Notes under the pieces: model-generated | Told to the model about the DNA's origin: nothing | The model's input: the letters and a program-made list of their open reading frames with translations, nothing else | The model's database searches: none | Assembly (NCBI GenBank): GCA_910579955.1 | Contig: CAJTWE010000010.1 | Span: 1 to 64,000, forward strand | DNA length: 64,000 bases | Direction of reading: 5' to 3' | DNA from: an uncultured Ruminococcus sp. | GTDB lineage: Bacteria; Bacillota; Clostridia; Oscillospirales; Ruminococcaceae | In this document: positions 26,285 to 34,584 of the stretch, in pieces | Layout: each line of letters begins with the position of its first letter | How positions within the stretch are numbered: position 1 is the first letter of the stretch | Position numbers and translations under genes: made by a program

Positions 26285-26422
26285 ATGAAGCACATTAAGA
26301 CTATTAATAAGGCTAATCTCAAGGCTACTGCTGCTAAGGGCGGTTGCGGTAAGTGCCAGGCATCTTGCCAGTCTGCTTGTAAGACTTCTTGTACTGTTGC
26401 AAATCAGAAGTGCGAGAGATAA
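26285..26422 (+). CDS. scfA: SCIFF ranthipeptide precursor (six cysteines in forty-five)
   Basis: A 45-residue RiPP precursor, read directly from an ATG nine bases after GGAGG. It starts MKHIKTINKANLKATAA and carries exactly six cysteines: Cys21, 24, 28, 32, 36 and 43. The family is near-universal in Clostridia, and its maturase links Cys sulfur to another residue by thioether (ranthipeptide) bonds. Its own promoter and two downstream hairpins suggest the short mRNA is made in excess over the maturase mRNA. The biological role is unknown. Confidence 0.95.
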   Translation: MKHIKTINKANLKATAAKGGCGKCQASCQSACKTSCTVANQKCER

Positions 26423-26442
26423 GCTGAATTTTTTCTGACAAT

Positions 26443-26470
26443 ATCCGCATGCTTCGGTGTGCGGATTTAT
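26443..26470 (+). terminator. UUCG-capped hairpin after scfA
   Basis: ATCCGCATGC / GTGTGCGGAT pairs over 10 positions (two wobbles) around a TTCG loop. It has a weak T tail, so it is likely an attenuating terminator between precursor and maturase genes. Confidence 0.7.
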
Positions 26471-26483
26471 CAGTATGCAGAGA

Positions 26484-26507
26484 GGGGACAAATCTGTCCC
26501 TTTCTTT
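26484..26507 (+). terminator. Second hairpin before scfB
   Basis: GGGACA / TGTCCC stem with an AATC loop, followed by TTTCTTT. A second partial terminator in the scfA-scfB gap. Confidence 0.55.
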
Positions 26508-26572
26508 ATTATATTTGTTTGGAAACCTCCGAACAGTTTTATTATAAAATAAATTAAAAAGGATGGTATATT

Positions 26573-27958
26573 ATGATCCATAAGTACAAGCTTTGCGGCT
26601 ATAATGTGGTGCTGGATGTAAACAGCGGCGGTGTCCATATAGTTGATGACCTTACATATGATCTTTTGACCGACATTGAACCTCCGCTTGCTGAAAGCTG
26701 TCCAAATGAAATTGTAGATAAGCTTTCAACATTCTATAAGAAAGAGGATATTATTTCCTGCTATGAAGAAATTCTTGAAGCATATAAGGAAGGCATATTG
26801 TTTTCAGAGGATGGTTATGAGCAGTATGCGGATGTTTCTGTTGCCTCTCCTGTAAAGGCAATGTGCCTGAATATCGCTCATGACTGCAACCTTAGATGTG
26901 AATATTGCTTTGCTTCTACAGGTGATTTTGGTGGGGGCAGAAAGCTCATGACCTATGAAACAGGTAAAAAAGCGATCGACTTTTTGCTTACACATTCGGC
27001 AAATAGAGAAAATCTGGAGCTGGACTTCTTCGGCGGCGAACCGCTTATGAATTTTGATGTAGTAAAGCAGATAGTAGAATACGCAAGAAGCAAGGAAGAG
27101 GAATACGGTAAGAAATTCCGATTTACTATCACTACAAATGGTATGCTTCTTGATGATGATAAGATCGATTTTATAAACAGAGAAATGTCCAATGTGGTAC
27201 TGTCTATTGATGGACGTAAGGAAGTTAATGACCGTATGCGTAAGCGTGTTGACGGCAGCGGCTGCTATGACAGAATCATTCCGAAATATCGTAATCTTGT
27301 TGAAAAGCGTGGAGATAAGGAGTACTATGTAAGAGGTACATATACAAAGTATAACCTTGATTTTTCCGATGATGTATTCAGCCTTGTTGACGCAGGCTTT
27401 GATCAGATCTCTGTTGAGCCTGTTGTAACAGATCCGAGCGATCCATATGCTCTCACAGAAAAAGATCTGCCTATAATTTTTAAGGAATATGAGAAGCTTA
27501 TGCAGCGTATTCTTGATTATGAAAAGACAGGCAAGAAATTCAACTTCTTCCACTTTATGTTAGACCTTGATCAAGGCCCATGTGCTATAAAGCGTCTGAG
27601 AGGCTGCGGCTGCGGTAATGATTATGTTGCAATTACACCTGACGGCGATATTTATCCATGTCATCAGTTTGTTGGTGAAGAAAAATATAAGATGGGCAAT
27701 ATTGACGAGGGTACTTTTGATTATGACATGAAGAATGACTTTGCTAAGATGCATATTTATACAAAGCCTGATTGTCGTGACTGCTGGGCTAAGTTCTATT
27801 GCAGCGGCGGATGCAATGCGAATAATTATCAGTATGCAGGTGATACAAGAAAGTCTCATCGTATGTCATGCGAGATTGAGAAGAAACGTCTGGAATGTGC
27901 TATCGTTCTAAAGGCAATACGTATGGGTGAAAGTGCAGATCCTTCTGAGCAAGAATAA
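26573..27958 (+). CDS. scfB: SCIFF peptide radical SAM maturase
   Basis: Thioether-forming radical SAM/SPASM enzyme (461 residues) that modifies the SCIFF precursor; the Clostridium thermocellum homolog is CteB. A RiPP-recognition-like N-terminus (residues 1-90) precedes the SAM-cluster motif CNLRCEYC (Cys105, Cys109, Cys112) and the FFGGEPLMNFD segment. The C-terminal SPASM/auxiliary cluster cysteines lie in GCGCGNDYVAITPDGDIYPC and CRDCWAKFYCSGGCN. The gene follows scfA by 150 bases with two hairpins between, so transcription is probably read-through. AAGGATGG is the ribosome-binding site. Confidence 0.95.
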   Translation: MIHKYKLCGYNVVLDVNSGGVHIVDDLTYDLLTDIEPPLAESCPNEIVDKLSTFYKKEDIISCYEEILEAYKEGILFSEDGYEQYADVSVASPVKAMCLNIAHDCNLRCEYCFASTGDFGGGRKLMTYETGKKAIDFLLTHSANRENLELDFFGGEPLMNFDVVKQIVEYARSKEEEYGKKFRFTITTNGMLLDDDKIDFINREMSNVVLSIDGRKEVNDRMRKRVDGSGCYDRIIPKYRNLVEKRGDKEYYVRGTYTKYNLDFSDDVFSLVDAGFDQISVEPVVTDPSDPYALTEKDLPIIFKEYEKLMQRILDYEKTGKKFNFFHFMLDLDQGPCAIKRLRGCGCGNDYVAITPDGDIYPCHQFVGEEKYKMGNIDEGTFDYDMKNDFAKMHIYTKPDCRDCWAKFYCSGGCNANNYQYAGDTRKSHRMSCEIEKKRLECAIVLKAIRMGESADPSEQE

Positions 27959-27968
27959 AATATAAAAC

Positions 27969-28007
27969 AAGCGCTGTATTGGTAAATTTATCCGATACGG
28001 CGCTTTT
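27969..28007 (+). terminator. Rho-independent terminator after scfB
   Basis: AAGCGC-(T)-GTATTGG pairs with CCGATAC-(G)-GCGCTT around a TAAATTTAT loop, then TTTT. Confidence 0.82.
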
Positions 28008-28031
28008 ATGTATAAAATCTAAAAAACATCA

Positions 28032-28056
28032 AATCCCTATTGACAGGATAGGAATT
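28032..28056. promoter_or_regulatory. Palindromic operator at the iscR promoter
   Basis: AATCCCTAT-N7-ATAGGAATT, an inverted repeat with one mismatch, covering the -35 box of the iscR promoter. A close copy lies before iscS. Autorepression by the Rrf2/IscR-type protein is the natural reading. Confidence 0.65.
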
Positions 28057-28068
28057 GAGGTGTATAAT
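28040..28068 (+). promoter_or_regulatory. Sigma-A promoter of iscR
   Basis: Perfect TTGACA (28040-28045) and TATAAT (28063-28068) with a 17-base spacer. The -35 box lies inside the operator palindrome. Confidence 0.88.
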
Positions 28069-28104
28069 ATCAAGGAGTAAAGTGAAGAGAGGAAGGTGAG
28101 CCTT

Positions 28105-28521
28105 ATGATGATTTCCACTAAGGGAACATATGCTATTAGAGTAATGATCGACCTTGCACAGCATGAGAATAAGGGGTATATCTCACTGAAATCCATTGCA
28201 GAGCGTCAGCAGGTATCTATGAAGTATTTGGAATCCATTGTTTCGCTTTTGAATAAAGGCGGAATGCTTACAAGTCTTAGGGGTAAGGATGGAGGATATA
28301 TGCTTAAAAAACCGGCGGAGGAGTATCACATAGGAGAGATATTGAGACTTACTGAGGGTGGGCTTACGCCTGTGTCCTGTCACGGCTTTTCAGAAGGAGA
28401 CGAGGAATGCCGCAATGTAAGCAGATGTCTTACATTTCCCATGTGGCAAAAGCTCGATATGCTCATAAATGAATATCTGGATAAGGTATCACTAAGAGAT
28501 TTGCTCGATGGCAATGTATAG
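28105..28521 (+). CDS. iscR: Rrf2/IscR-family transcriptional regulator
   Basis: Winged-helix repressor of 138 residues. The start ATG at 28105 follows GGAAGGTG. The N-terminal DNA-binding part (STKGTYAIRVMIDLA ... LRGKDGGYML) is typical of Rrf2. Three cysteines, Cys92, Cys102 and Cys108, lie in the position where IscR binds [2Fe-2S], so it probably senses Fe-S status. CymR-type Rrf2 proteins lack these cysteines. It heads the iscS-iscU-nadA-mnmA run and probably represses itself and iscS through the paired palindromes. Confidence 0.88.
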   Translation: MMISTKGTYAIRVMIDLAQHENKGYISLKSIAERQQVSMKYLESIVSLLNKGGMLTSLRGKDGGYMLKKPAEEYHIGEILRLTEGGLTPVSCHGFSEGDEECRNVSRCLTFPMWQKLDMLINEYLDKVSLRDLLDGNV

Positions 28522-28561
28522 GTATAAATTACCATATACTTTTTCATATTTTTTTATCATA

Positions 28562-28586
28562 ATATCCTATAGATTCTATGGGAATT
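28562..28586. promoter_or_regulatory. Second copy of the IscR-type operator, before iscS
   Basis: Same 25-base length as the site at 28032. Shared positions include CCTAT in the left half and GGAATT in the right half. It lies 16 bases before the iscS start, overlapping or just after a possible weak -10, so the repressor could block iscS independently of iscR. Confidence 0.6.
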
Positions 28587-28602
28587 GGAAAGGAAGATCT
28601 AT

Positions 28603-29793
28603 ATGAAGGTTTACGCTGATAATGCCGCTACTACTATGATGAGCAGAACGGCAAAAGAAGCGATGATGCCGTATTTTGATGTAGTTTACGGTAATCCATC
28701 AAGTCTTTACAGTTTTGGACAGGAGGCAAAAACGGCGCTGGAAGAGGCGAGAGAAAAGGTTGCAAAGGCGATTAATGCTGACCATAAGGAAATTTATTTC
28801 ACATCAGGCGGCAGTGAAGCCGATAATCAGGCAATACTCTCAGCTGCTGTAATTGGCGCACGTAAGGGCAAGAAGCATATTATTTCCACAAAGTTTGAGC
28901 ATCACGCAGTGCTGCATACTCTTAATAAGCTTGAAAAACAGGGATATGAGGTAACACTGCTTGATGTTCATGAGAATGGTGTTGTAACAGCTGCTGAGGT
29001 CGCTGCTGCTATTCGTGAGGATACATGCCTTGTTACTGTTATGTTTGCTAATAACGAGATAGGTACTATTCAGCCTATAGCAGAGATAGGTGCTGTTTGC
29101 CGTGAGAAGGGCGTTTTATTCCATACAGATGCTGTACAGGCTGTGGCACACGTTCCAGTTGATGTAAAGGCTATGAATATTGATATGCTTTCTCTTTCAG
29201 GTCATAAGTTCCACGGCCCTAAGGGCGTTGGAGCGCTTTATGTTAAGAAGAGTATTGCACTTTCTAACCTGATTGAGGGCGGTGCACAGGAAAGAGGTAA
29301 AAGAGCCGGTACTGAAAATGTTCCTGCTATTGTAGGCATGGCAGCAGCTCTGGAAGAATCTGTCCTTCATATGGAAGAGAATATGGCTAAGATTACTGAG
29401 ATGCGTGAGCAGCTTATAGAGGGTCTGTCAAAGATTCCTCACAGCAAACTTAATGGTGACAGAGATATGCGTGTTCCGGGTACAGTTAATTTCTGCTTTG
29501 AGGGCATAGAGGGCGAATCACTCTTGCTTCTGCTTGATGATGCGGGAATTGCAGCTTCATCAGGTTCTGCATGTACGTCTGGTTCGCTTGACCCAAGTCA
29601 CGTTCTTTTGTCAATCGGTCTGCCGCATGAAGTGGCTCACGGTTCACTTAGACTTTCTGTGTGTGAATACAATACACCTGAGGAAATGGCTCATATCGTT
29701 GAGAATGTACCGAAGGTTGTTGAATATCTGAGATCAATGTCCCCGATCTGGGAAGATTTACAAAAAGGAGTAAAAGAATATGTTATACAGTGA
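28603..29793 (+). CDS. iscS: Cysteine desulfurase (IscS/NifS class I-like)
   Basis: PLP enzyme of 396 residues that removes sulfur from cysteine for Fe-S clusters and tRNA thiolation. Landmarks are YADNAATT at the start, SGGSEADN near residue 68, the PLP lysine Lys202 in SGHKFHGPKG and the catalytic Cys324 in SGSACTSGSLDPSHVL. The coding end overlaps iscU by 14 bases, so the two are coupled. Sulfur clients encoded just downstream are IscU, and MnmA two genes further on. The iscS versus nifS symbol is a convention here. Confidence 0.94.
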   Translation: MKVYADNAATTMMSRTAKEAMMPYFDVVYGNPSSLYSFGQEAKTALEEAREKVAKAINADHKEIYFTSGGSEADNQAILSAAVIGARKGKKHIISTKFEHHAVLHTLNKLEKQGYEVTLLDVHENGVVTAAEVAAAIREDTCLVTVMFANNEIGTIQPIAEIGAVCREKGVLFHTDAVQAVAHVPVDVKAMNIDMLSLSGHKFHGPKGVGALYVKKSIALSNLIEGGAQERGKRAGTENVPAIVGMAAALEESVLHMEENMAKITEMREQLIEGLSKIPHSKLNGDRDMRVPGTVNFCFEGIEGESLLLLLDDAGIAASSGSACTSGSLDPSHVLLSIGLPHEVAHGSLRLSVCEYNTPEEMAHIVENVPKVVEYLRSMSPIWEDLQKGVKEYVIQ

Positions 29794-30232
29794 AAAGGTA
29801 ATGGATCATTTCCGCAATCCAAGAAATGTAGGAGAAATTGAAAATGCAGACGGCGTAGGAGAAGTAGGCAACGCTAAATGCGGCGATATCATGAAGGTTT
29901 ATCTGAAAATTGATAATGATGTTGTTTCTGATGTAAAGTTTAAGACTTTTGGCTGCGGTTCTGCTATTGCAGCAAGCTCTATGGCTACTGAAATGATAAT
30001 GGGTAAGCCTATTTCAGAAGTTCTTACTCTTACAAATAAGGCTGTAGTAGAAGCTCTGGATGGACTGCCGGCACATAAAATACACTGCTCAGTACTTGCC
30101 GAAGAGGCAGTAAAGGCAGCTGTTAAGGATTATTACGACAAGAATGGAATTGCTTATGACCCGGATAAATTCTGTGACGGAAATTGCGCCTGCTGTCATG
30201 AGCATGACGGAGAAAATACCGGAGAGGAATAA
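29780..30232 (+). CDS. iscU: Fe-S cluster scaffold IscU/NifU-like with Cys-rich tail
   Basis: Scaffold on which [2Fe-2S] and [4Fe-4S] clusters are built. The conserved ligands are Cys34 (NAKCGD), Cys59 (FGCGSA) and Cys103 (IHCSVLAEEA). The 150 residues exceed the roughly 125-130 of typical IscU because of a C-terminal tail with four more cysteines (Cys132, 136, 138, 139 in FCDGNCACCHEH). The tail might bind metal. It overlaps iscS and is five bases before nadA. Confidence 0.93.
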   Translation: MLYSEKVMDHFRNPRNVGEIENADGVGEVGNAKCGDIMKVYLKIDNDVVSDVKFKTFGCGSAIAASSMATEMIMGKPISEVLTLTNKAVVEALDGLPAHKIHCSVLAEEAVKAAVKDYYDKNGIAYDPDKFCDGNCACCHEHDGENTGEE

Positions 30233-30237
30233 AGATC

Positions 30238-31152
30238 ATGATCGCTGATATTCAGAATGAGATCCTCAAACTTAAAAAGGAAAAGGATTTCTGCATACTG
30301 GCACATTGCTATCAGACACCGGATATTCTGGAAATAGCCGACTTTACGGGAGATTCCTTTGCACTGAGTACAAAGGCAACAAGCGTTTCAAATAAGAATG
30401 TTCTTATGTGTGGCGTAAGATTTATGGCTGAGACGGTCAAAATATTTTCTCCTGAAAAGAATGTATATCTTTCAAAAAGCGATGCCGGCTGCCCTATGGC
30501 AGAGCTGCTTGATGTAGATATGCTGCGTCAGCTTAAAGAAACTTATCCAGAGCATACTGTTGTTGCGTACGTAAATACAACAGCAGAGCTTAAAACGCTT
30601 TGTGATGTATGTGTGACATCTTCTTCGGCAGTTCAGATTATTAAAAACATGCCTGAGAATAAGATACTTTTTATACCGGATTGTAATCTGGGAAATTTTG
30701 TTCAAAAGCAGGTTCCTGAAAAGGAAATAGTAACTATTCATGGCGGCTGTCCTACTCATGCACGAATGACTGTAAAAGACGTTGAAAAGGCAAAGGCAGC
30801 GCATCCTGAGGCAAAGTTTCTAGTGCATCCGGAGTGTATTCCAGAGGTTACAGCAATGGCGGACTATGCAGGCAGTACGACCGGCATTATGGATTATGCC
30901 GAAAAATCAGAGGCAAAGAGCTTTATTATCGGTACGGAAAATAGTATCGTTCAGCATTTGCAGCTTGCATATCCGGATAAGCTGTTTTACCCACTGTCAA
31001 AGGACTGTGTTTGCCATAATATGAAGCTTACAACTCTTGTTGATGTTTTGAATGTATTAAAGGGTACAGACGGCGAAGAGATCACTATGGACGAGGAAAT
31101 GCGTCTTAAAGCTAAACGCTGTATGGACAGAATGCTGGAGCTTGGCAAATGA
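30238..31152 (+). CDS. nadA: Quinolinate synthase A
   Basis: [4Fe-4S] enzyme that condenses iminoaspartate with dihydroxyacetone phosphate to quinolinate in de novo NAD synthesis. The 304 residues have LAHCYQTPDI near the start and the expected cluster cysteines: Cys85 (AGCPM), Cys171 (GGCPTH) and Cys257 (KDCVCHNMK). nadB and nadC are not adjacent. Placement after iscSU suits an oxygen-sensitive Fe-S enzyme. It overlaps mnmA by four bases. Confidence 0.95.
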   Translation: MIADIQNEILKLKKEKDFCILAHCYQTPDILEIADFTGDSFALSTKATSVSNKNVLMCGVRFMAETVKIFSPEKNVYLSKSDAGCPMAELLDVDMLRQLKETYPEHTVVAYVNTTAELKTLCDVCVTSSSAVQIIKNMPENKILFIPDCNLGNFVQKQVPEKEIVTIHGGCPTHARMTVKDVEKAKAAHPEAKFLVHPECIPEVTAMADYAGSTTGIMDYAEKSEAKSFIIGTENSIVQHLQLAYPDKLFYPLSKDCVCHNMKLTTLVDVLNVLKGTDGEEITMDEEMRLKAKRCMDRMLELGK

Positions 31153-32216
31153 GCAAGGCAATGATCGCAATGAGCGGAGGCGTGGACAGCTCTGTATCTG
31201 CGGCTTTAATGATTGAAAAGGGTTATGATTGCATTGGTGCGACAATGAAGCTTCATTGCAAATCTTCACAAACAAATGATAAAATTTGCGGTGGCTTTGA
31301 CGATGTAGAGGATGCCAAAGCAGTTGCGAAGAAGCTCGGAATGGAGCATTATGTATATGATTTTGAGGATGATTTTGCAAGAGAAGTAATCGGTAATTTT
31401 ATAGATGTCTATGAAAATGGCGGTACGCCTAATCCATGTATTCAGTGCAATAGAACTATGAAATTCGGACTGATGCTTGAAGAAGCCAAAAAACTTTCAT
31501 GCGATAAGATAGTTACCGGTCACTATGCAAGAATAGAAAGACGTGGGGACGGAAGATATATTCTTAAAAAGGCGAAGAATATTGCTAAGGATCAAAGCTA
31601 CGTTCTCTATTTCCTGACGCAGGAAGAGCTTAGTCACATATGTTTTCCGCTTGGAGAATACGAAAGCAAGGACGAGATAAGAAGCATTGCTCGGAAGTAC
31701 GGATTTGTTAATGCACATAAAAGCGAAAGTCAGGACATATGTTTTGTACCCGATGGTGATTATGTAAGCTTTATAGAGAAGTACACGGGAAAATGTTACC
31801 CATGCGGGAATTACTGCGATACTGCTGGAAATGTTCTTGGACAGCATAAAGGCGTTATTGGATATACGATCGGACAGCGTAAGGGTCTGGGCATTGCACT
31901 GGGCAAGCCTATGTATGTCTGCGGAAAGTGCGCAGATACAAATACTGTCTACCTTGGTGAAAATAAAGATCTTTTCTCAAAGGAGCTTACAGCTGTAAAC
32001 GTGCATTTCATTCCCTTTGACAGGATAGAGGGAGGAAGCATGCGCCTTTGGGCAAAAATACGCTATAATCAGAAGGAACAGCCATGTACTGTTACTCAGA
32101 TTGACGATGATACTATAAAAGTAATATTTGATGAGCCACAGCGTGCTATTACAAAAGGACAGGCTATCGTTTTCTATGATGGAGATATTGTTGTAGGAGG
32201 CGGCGTTATAGTCTGA
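31149..32216 (+). CDS. mnmA: tRNA-specific 2-thiouridylase MnmA
   Basis: Puts sulfur on U34 of tRNAs for Lys, Glu and Gln, using sulfur from a cysteine desulfurase. The 355 residues show the PP-loop AMSGGVDSSVSAAL, the catalytic Cys in NPCIQCNR, GHYAR, and the second catalytic Cys in SQDICFVPDGDY. It overlaps nadA (ATGA junction), so iscR-iscS-iscU-nadA-mnmA reads as one sulfur/Fe-S operon. Confidence 0.96.
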   Translation: MSKAMIAMSGGVDSSVSAALMIEKGYDCIGATMKLHCKSSQTNDKICGGFDDVEDAKAVAKKLGMEHYVYDFEDDFAREVIGNFIDVYENGGTPNPCIQCNRTMKFGLMLEEAKKLSCDKIVTGHYARIERRGDGRYILKKAKNIAKDQSYVLYFLTQEELSHICFPLGEYESKDEIRSIARKYGFVNAHKSESQDICFVPDGDYVSFIEKYTGKCYPCGNYCDTAGNVLGQHKGVIGYTIGQRKGLGIALGKPMYVCGKCADTNTVYLGENKDLFSKELTAVNVHFIPFDRIEGGSMRLWAKIRYNQKEQPCTVTQIDDDTIKVIFDEPQRAITKGQAIVFYDGDIVVGGGVIV

Positions 32217-32232
32217 AAATACATGATATGAA

Positions 32233-32268
32233 AAAGACTGCCGATTTAAGTTTTCGGCAGTCTTTTTG
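32233..32268. terminator. Bidirectional terminator between mnmA and the dockerin gene
   Basis: AAAGACTGCCGA / TCGGCAGTCTTT stem with an A run on the left and a T run on the right, so it can stop both converging transcripts. Confidence 0.9.
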
Positions 32269-32331
32269 TAATTTGCAATATTGTAATATTGCAGTTAAGT
32301 TAAATCTGAGATGATAGAAGACATTTCAATG

Positions 32332-34584
32332 CTATTTGTTTGTTATGCTATCCCAACTCGGATTTAGTCCGGCAGTTTCCTGTGCATAGTATGCAAGGAT
32401 GTTTGTTGCATCAGAAATATTGGGATTTTGGTATGTTCTTGTAATGCTAGTATTAGTATTGGCAGCGTAGCATGCAAATTTATTAAGCTCTTCGTCTTCT
32501 GCAAAGGAATAGTCAAGACCGGCTGTAGTATATGCATAATAGTTTAATACAGATGTAGCATCGTCCATATCTACAGTACCGTCAAAGTTTATATCACCTT
32601 TGTATGGAGAATTGTTTTCATCCATTACGATAACTGTTATACCGTTTGAACGTAACTGATTAATATTATCATAGCCAAAATCGGGATAACAATATACCGG
32701 TACCAGCTCATCTTTATTCCCCTTAACAGTCAACTGTATGAGATCGCTCATTACACTTTCGTTTAAGCAGCGTGTTCCTTTTTCCAGAATCAGACAATCA
32801 AATCTTTTGTACCACATGGCAGCTGTATTGATAGAGTCATTTGTAAGTTCTCCACGCAGCTTTACAATACGATCTTGTTCTGAGTATTCCCATGCAGCAC
32901 TTTCATTACCTGGATTAATAAACGGATCTTCGGCAATGCCCTTTTCAACAAAGGCTGCATCGGACAAATACGTCAGCCAATCTGTCTTGGAATATTTAGG
33001 AGCTACGAATGTTGCTTCAAAGCGAAGCTTTTCGCCATATAATACAGCATTTTTGAGCCAGTCAAATCGTTCACCATTTGTTATGGTTTCAAGATTCATA
33101 TCAGTATTCATGAAATAGCTGTCGAAGTCATCTCCGAGTGATGTTATTTCATCGCTGAATACAATGTGTTTTATATGCGGACGATATCTATTCCAAGGCA
33201 TTGATGCTACAGCGGATTCGTCTGATCCGGTAGTAAGTATAACTTCATTTGAGCCGGCAACAGCTTCATTGGCAGAGAAAGTCAGATTATCGCCGCTTAA
33301 TGACCAGCTAAAGCCTTCTCCGAAAGTACCCGATGTATTTATATCGCTTAAATACGGATTGTTCATAAGTGTTAAGGGATATGTTATACTAGGCAGATCT
33401 TCTGGAGACATAAAGCTTGGGTAGGCTGTATCAATGAAATCAAATTCCATAAGCTTCTGACAAATATCAAAGTGTCGAATGACAGACGCTTCACAATTTA
33501 TAGCAGCGTTTAAGAGTTTATCGAAGTAGATACGGTACTCTTTCTGACCATTTTCAAGCTCTGATATTTTTTGGATATCTCTGATAACTATATCTTCGTT
33601 TGGTATAGACAGATTACCAATTTCGGTAATAGAAATATCCTTTGAAGAGAGAACTGTAACATAGTGCATATTAGAACCCTCAACAGTTTTTGCTTCGGTG
33701 CATATTAGCTGTTCGAGCTGATAAACTGCCTTTACATTTTCCATCAGATAAAGCGCTTCGCTGTTGTTGCAGCTTACAATGATGTATGGATCTGTAAGTT
33801 CATCCAGACAGTATTTCTGTTCAATGACGCTCCATGACGGTGCAATTCTTCCGGGTGCGCTTAGATCGACTCTTTCAGCTCCGGAAGGCAGCTTGAAGTT
33901 GTTTATTTCCTCATATGTTTCAGCTGTTACTGCATAGAAATTCGTTGCCTCCGTGCTCCATAGGTATATTGGATGAGCTTCCGTAAATCCCCTATAATAT
34001 GTTATGGAATCAAATCCTGTTCCCGGAGCAAGCTTTGAAATAATGCAATTTTTAGTTGTAGAAATACTGCCTATATTTGGAATGCTGCTGCTTGTCGTAG
34101 TGTTAGTAGTGTTAATTGTTGTTGTTACAGTTTTTGTTTCTGTATATGCAGGTGTTATTTCAGTGGTGATAACATCATTTGCATTGCCTATGATTTTTTG
34201 CATTGAGGTCATATTAGACCTTGAAGCTGTTGTTTTCAGAGGAGGCGCTGTTTTTGATGTTACAGAGGTTGCAGGTGCAGTAGATGAAGTAACGAATGAT
34301 TTTGCTGTTGTTGTGTTTGTTTGAGTGTGAGTGTCGGTAGTTTTAGTTGTACTTGAATCTGTTGCTGTTTCCGTTTCAACAATAGCAATTTGACTTGTGT
34401 CATCAGGAATAACCTGATTAACATTGTCGCTGCTTAACAGACCAAGGCCTACTAATGTAAAAATACCAAGTATTGACATAAAAGATACCCCCTTTTTTAT
34501 TCTTGCAGATCGTTTTCTTCTTATGCGAAAATACTCATCGCCTCTTTTAAACACATTCTGTGCCATTTCCTCATAGCTTTTCAT
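32332..34584 (-). CDS. Membrane-anchored dockerin protein paired with an ECF sigma factor (candidate anti-sigma/sensor)
   Basis: Protein of 750 residues encoded 14 bases into the end of the sigma gene; AGGAGGGG precedes the ATG at 34584. Order: a short basic cytoplasmic segment (1-32, MKSYEEMAQNVFKRGDEYF), one membrane span (33-50), a Thr/Ser-rich linker (about 60-190), an unrecognised region, a BspA-like module (about 415-520, GTFGEGFSWSLSG ... PWNRYRPHIKHIVFSDEITSLGD) and a C-terminal dockerin (663-750). The first calcium loop, DINFDGTVDMDDA, is intact and the second is degenerate. The layout parallels the RsgI anti-sigma sensors of cellulosome bacteria, but the N-terminus lacks a zinc anti-sigma motif. 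The sensor role is inferred. Confidence 0.75.
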   Translation of the reverse strand: MKSYEEMAQNVFKRGDEYFRIRRKRSARIKKGVSFMSILGIFTLVGLGLLSSDNVNQVIPDDTSQIAIVETETATDSSTTKTTDTHTQTNTTTAKSFVTSSTAPATSVTSKTAPPLKTTASRSNMTSMQKIIGNANDVITTEITPAYTETKTVTTTINTTNTTTSSSIPNIGSISTTKNCIISKLAPGTGFDSITYYRGFTEAHPIYLWSTEATNFYAVTAETYEEINNFKLPSGAERVDLSAPGRIAPSWSVIEQKYCLDELTDPYIIVSCNNSEALYLMENVKAVYQLEQLICTEAKTVEGSNMHYVTVLSSKDISITEIGNLSIPNEDIVIRDIQKISELENGQKEYRIYFDKLLNAAINCEASVIRHFDICQKLMEFDFIDTAYPSFMSPEDLPSITYPLTLMNNPYLSDINTSGTFGEGFSWSLSGDNLTFSANEAVAGSNEVILTTGSDESAVASMPWNRYRPHIKHIVFSDEITSLGDDFDSYFMNTDMNLETITNGERFDWLKNAVLYGEKLRFEATFVAPKYSKTDWLTYLSDAAFVEKGIAEDPFINPGNESAAWEYSEQDRIVKLRGELTNDSINTAAMWYKRFDCLILEKGTRCLNESVMSDLIQLTVKGNKDELVPVYCYPDFGYDNINQLRSNGITVIVMDENNSPYKGDINFDGTVDMDDATSVLNYYAYTTAGLDYSFAEDEELNKFACYAANTNTSITRTYQNPNISDATNILAYYAQETAGLNPSWDSITNK

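Noticed and set aside
26804..27553. 249-codon minus-strand frame opposite scfB
   Set aside because: Antisense shadow of the SCIFF maturase; no start signal and no recognisable domain.
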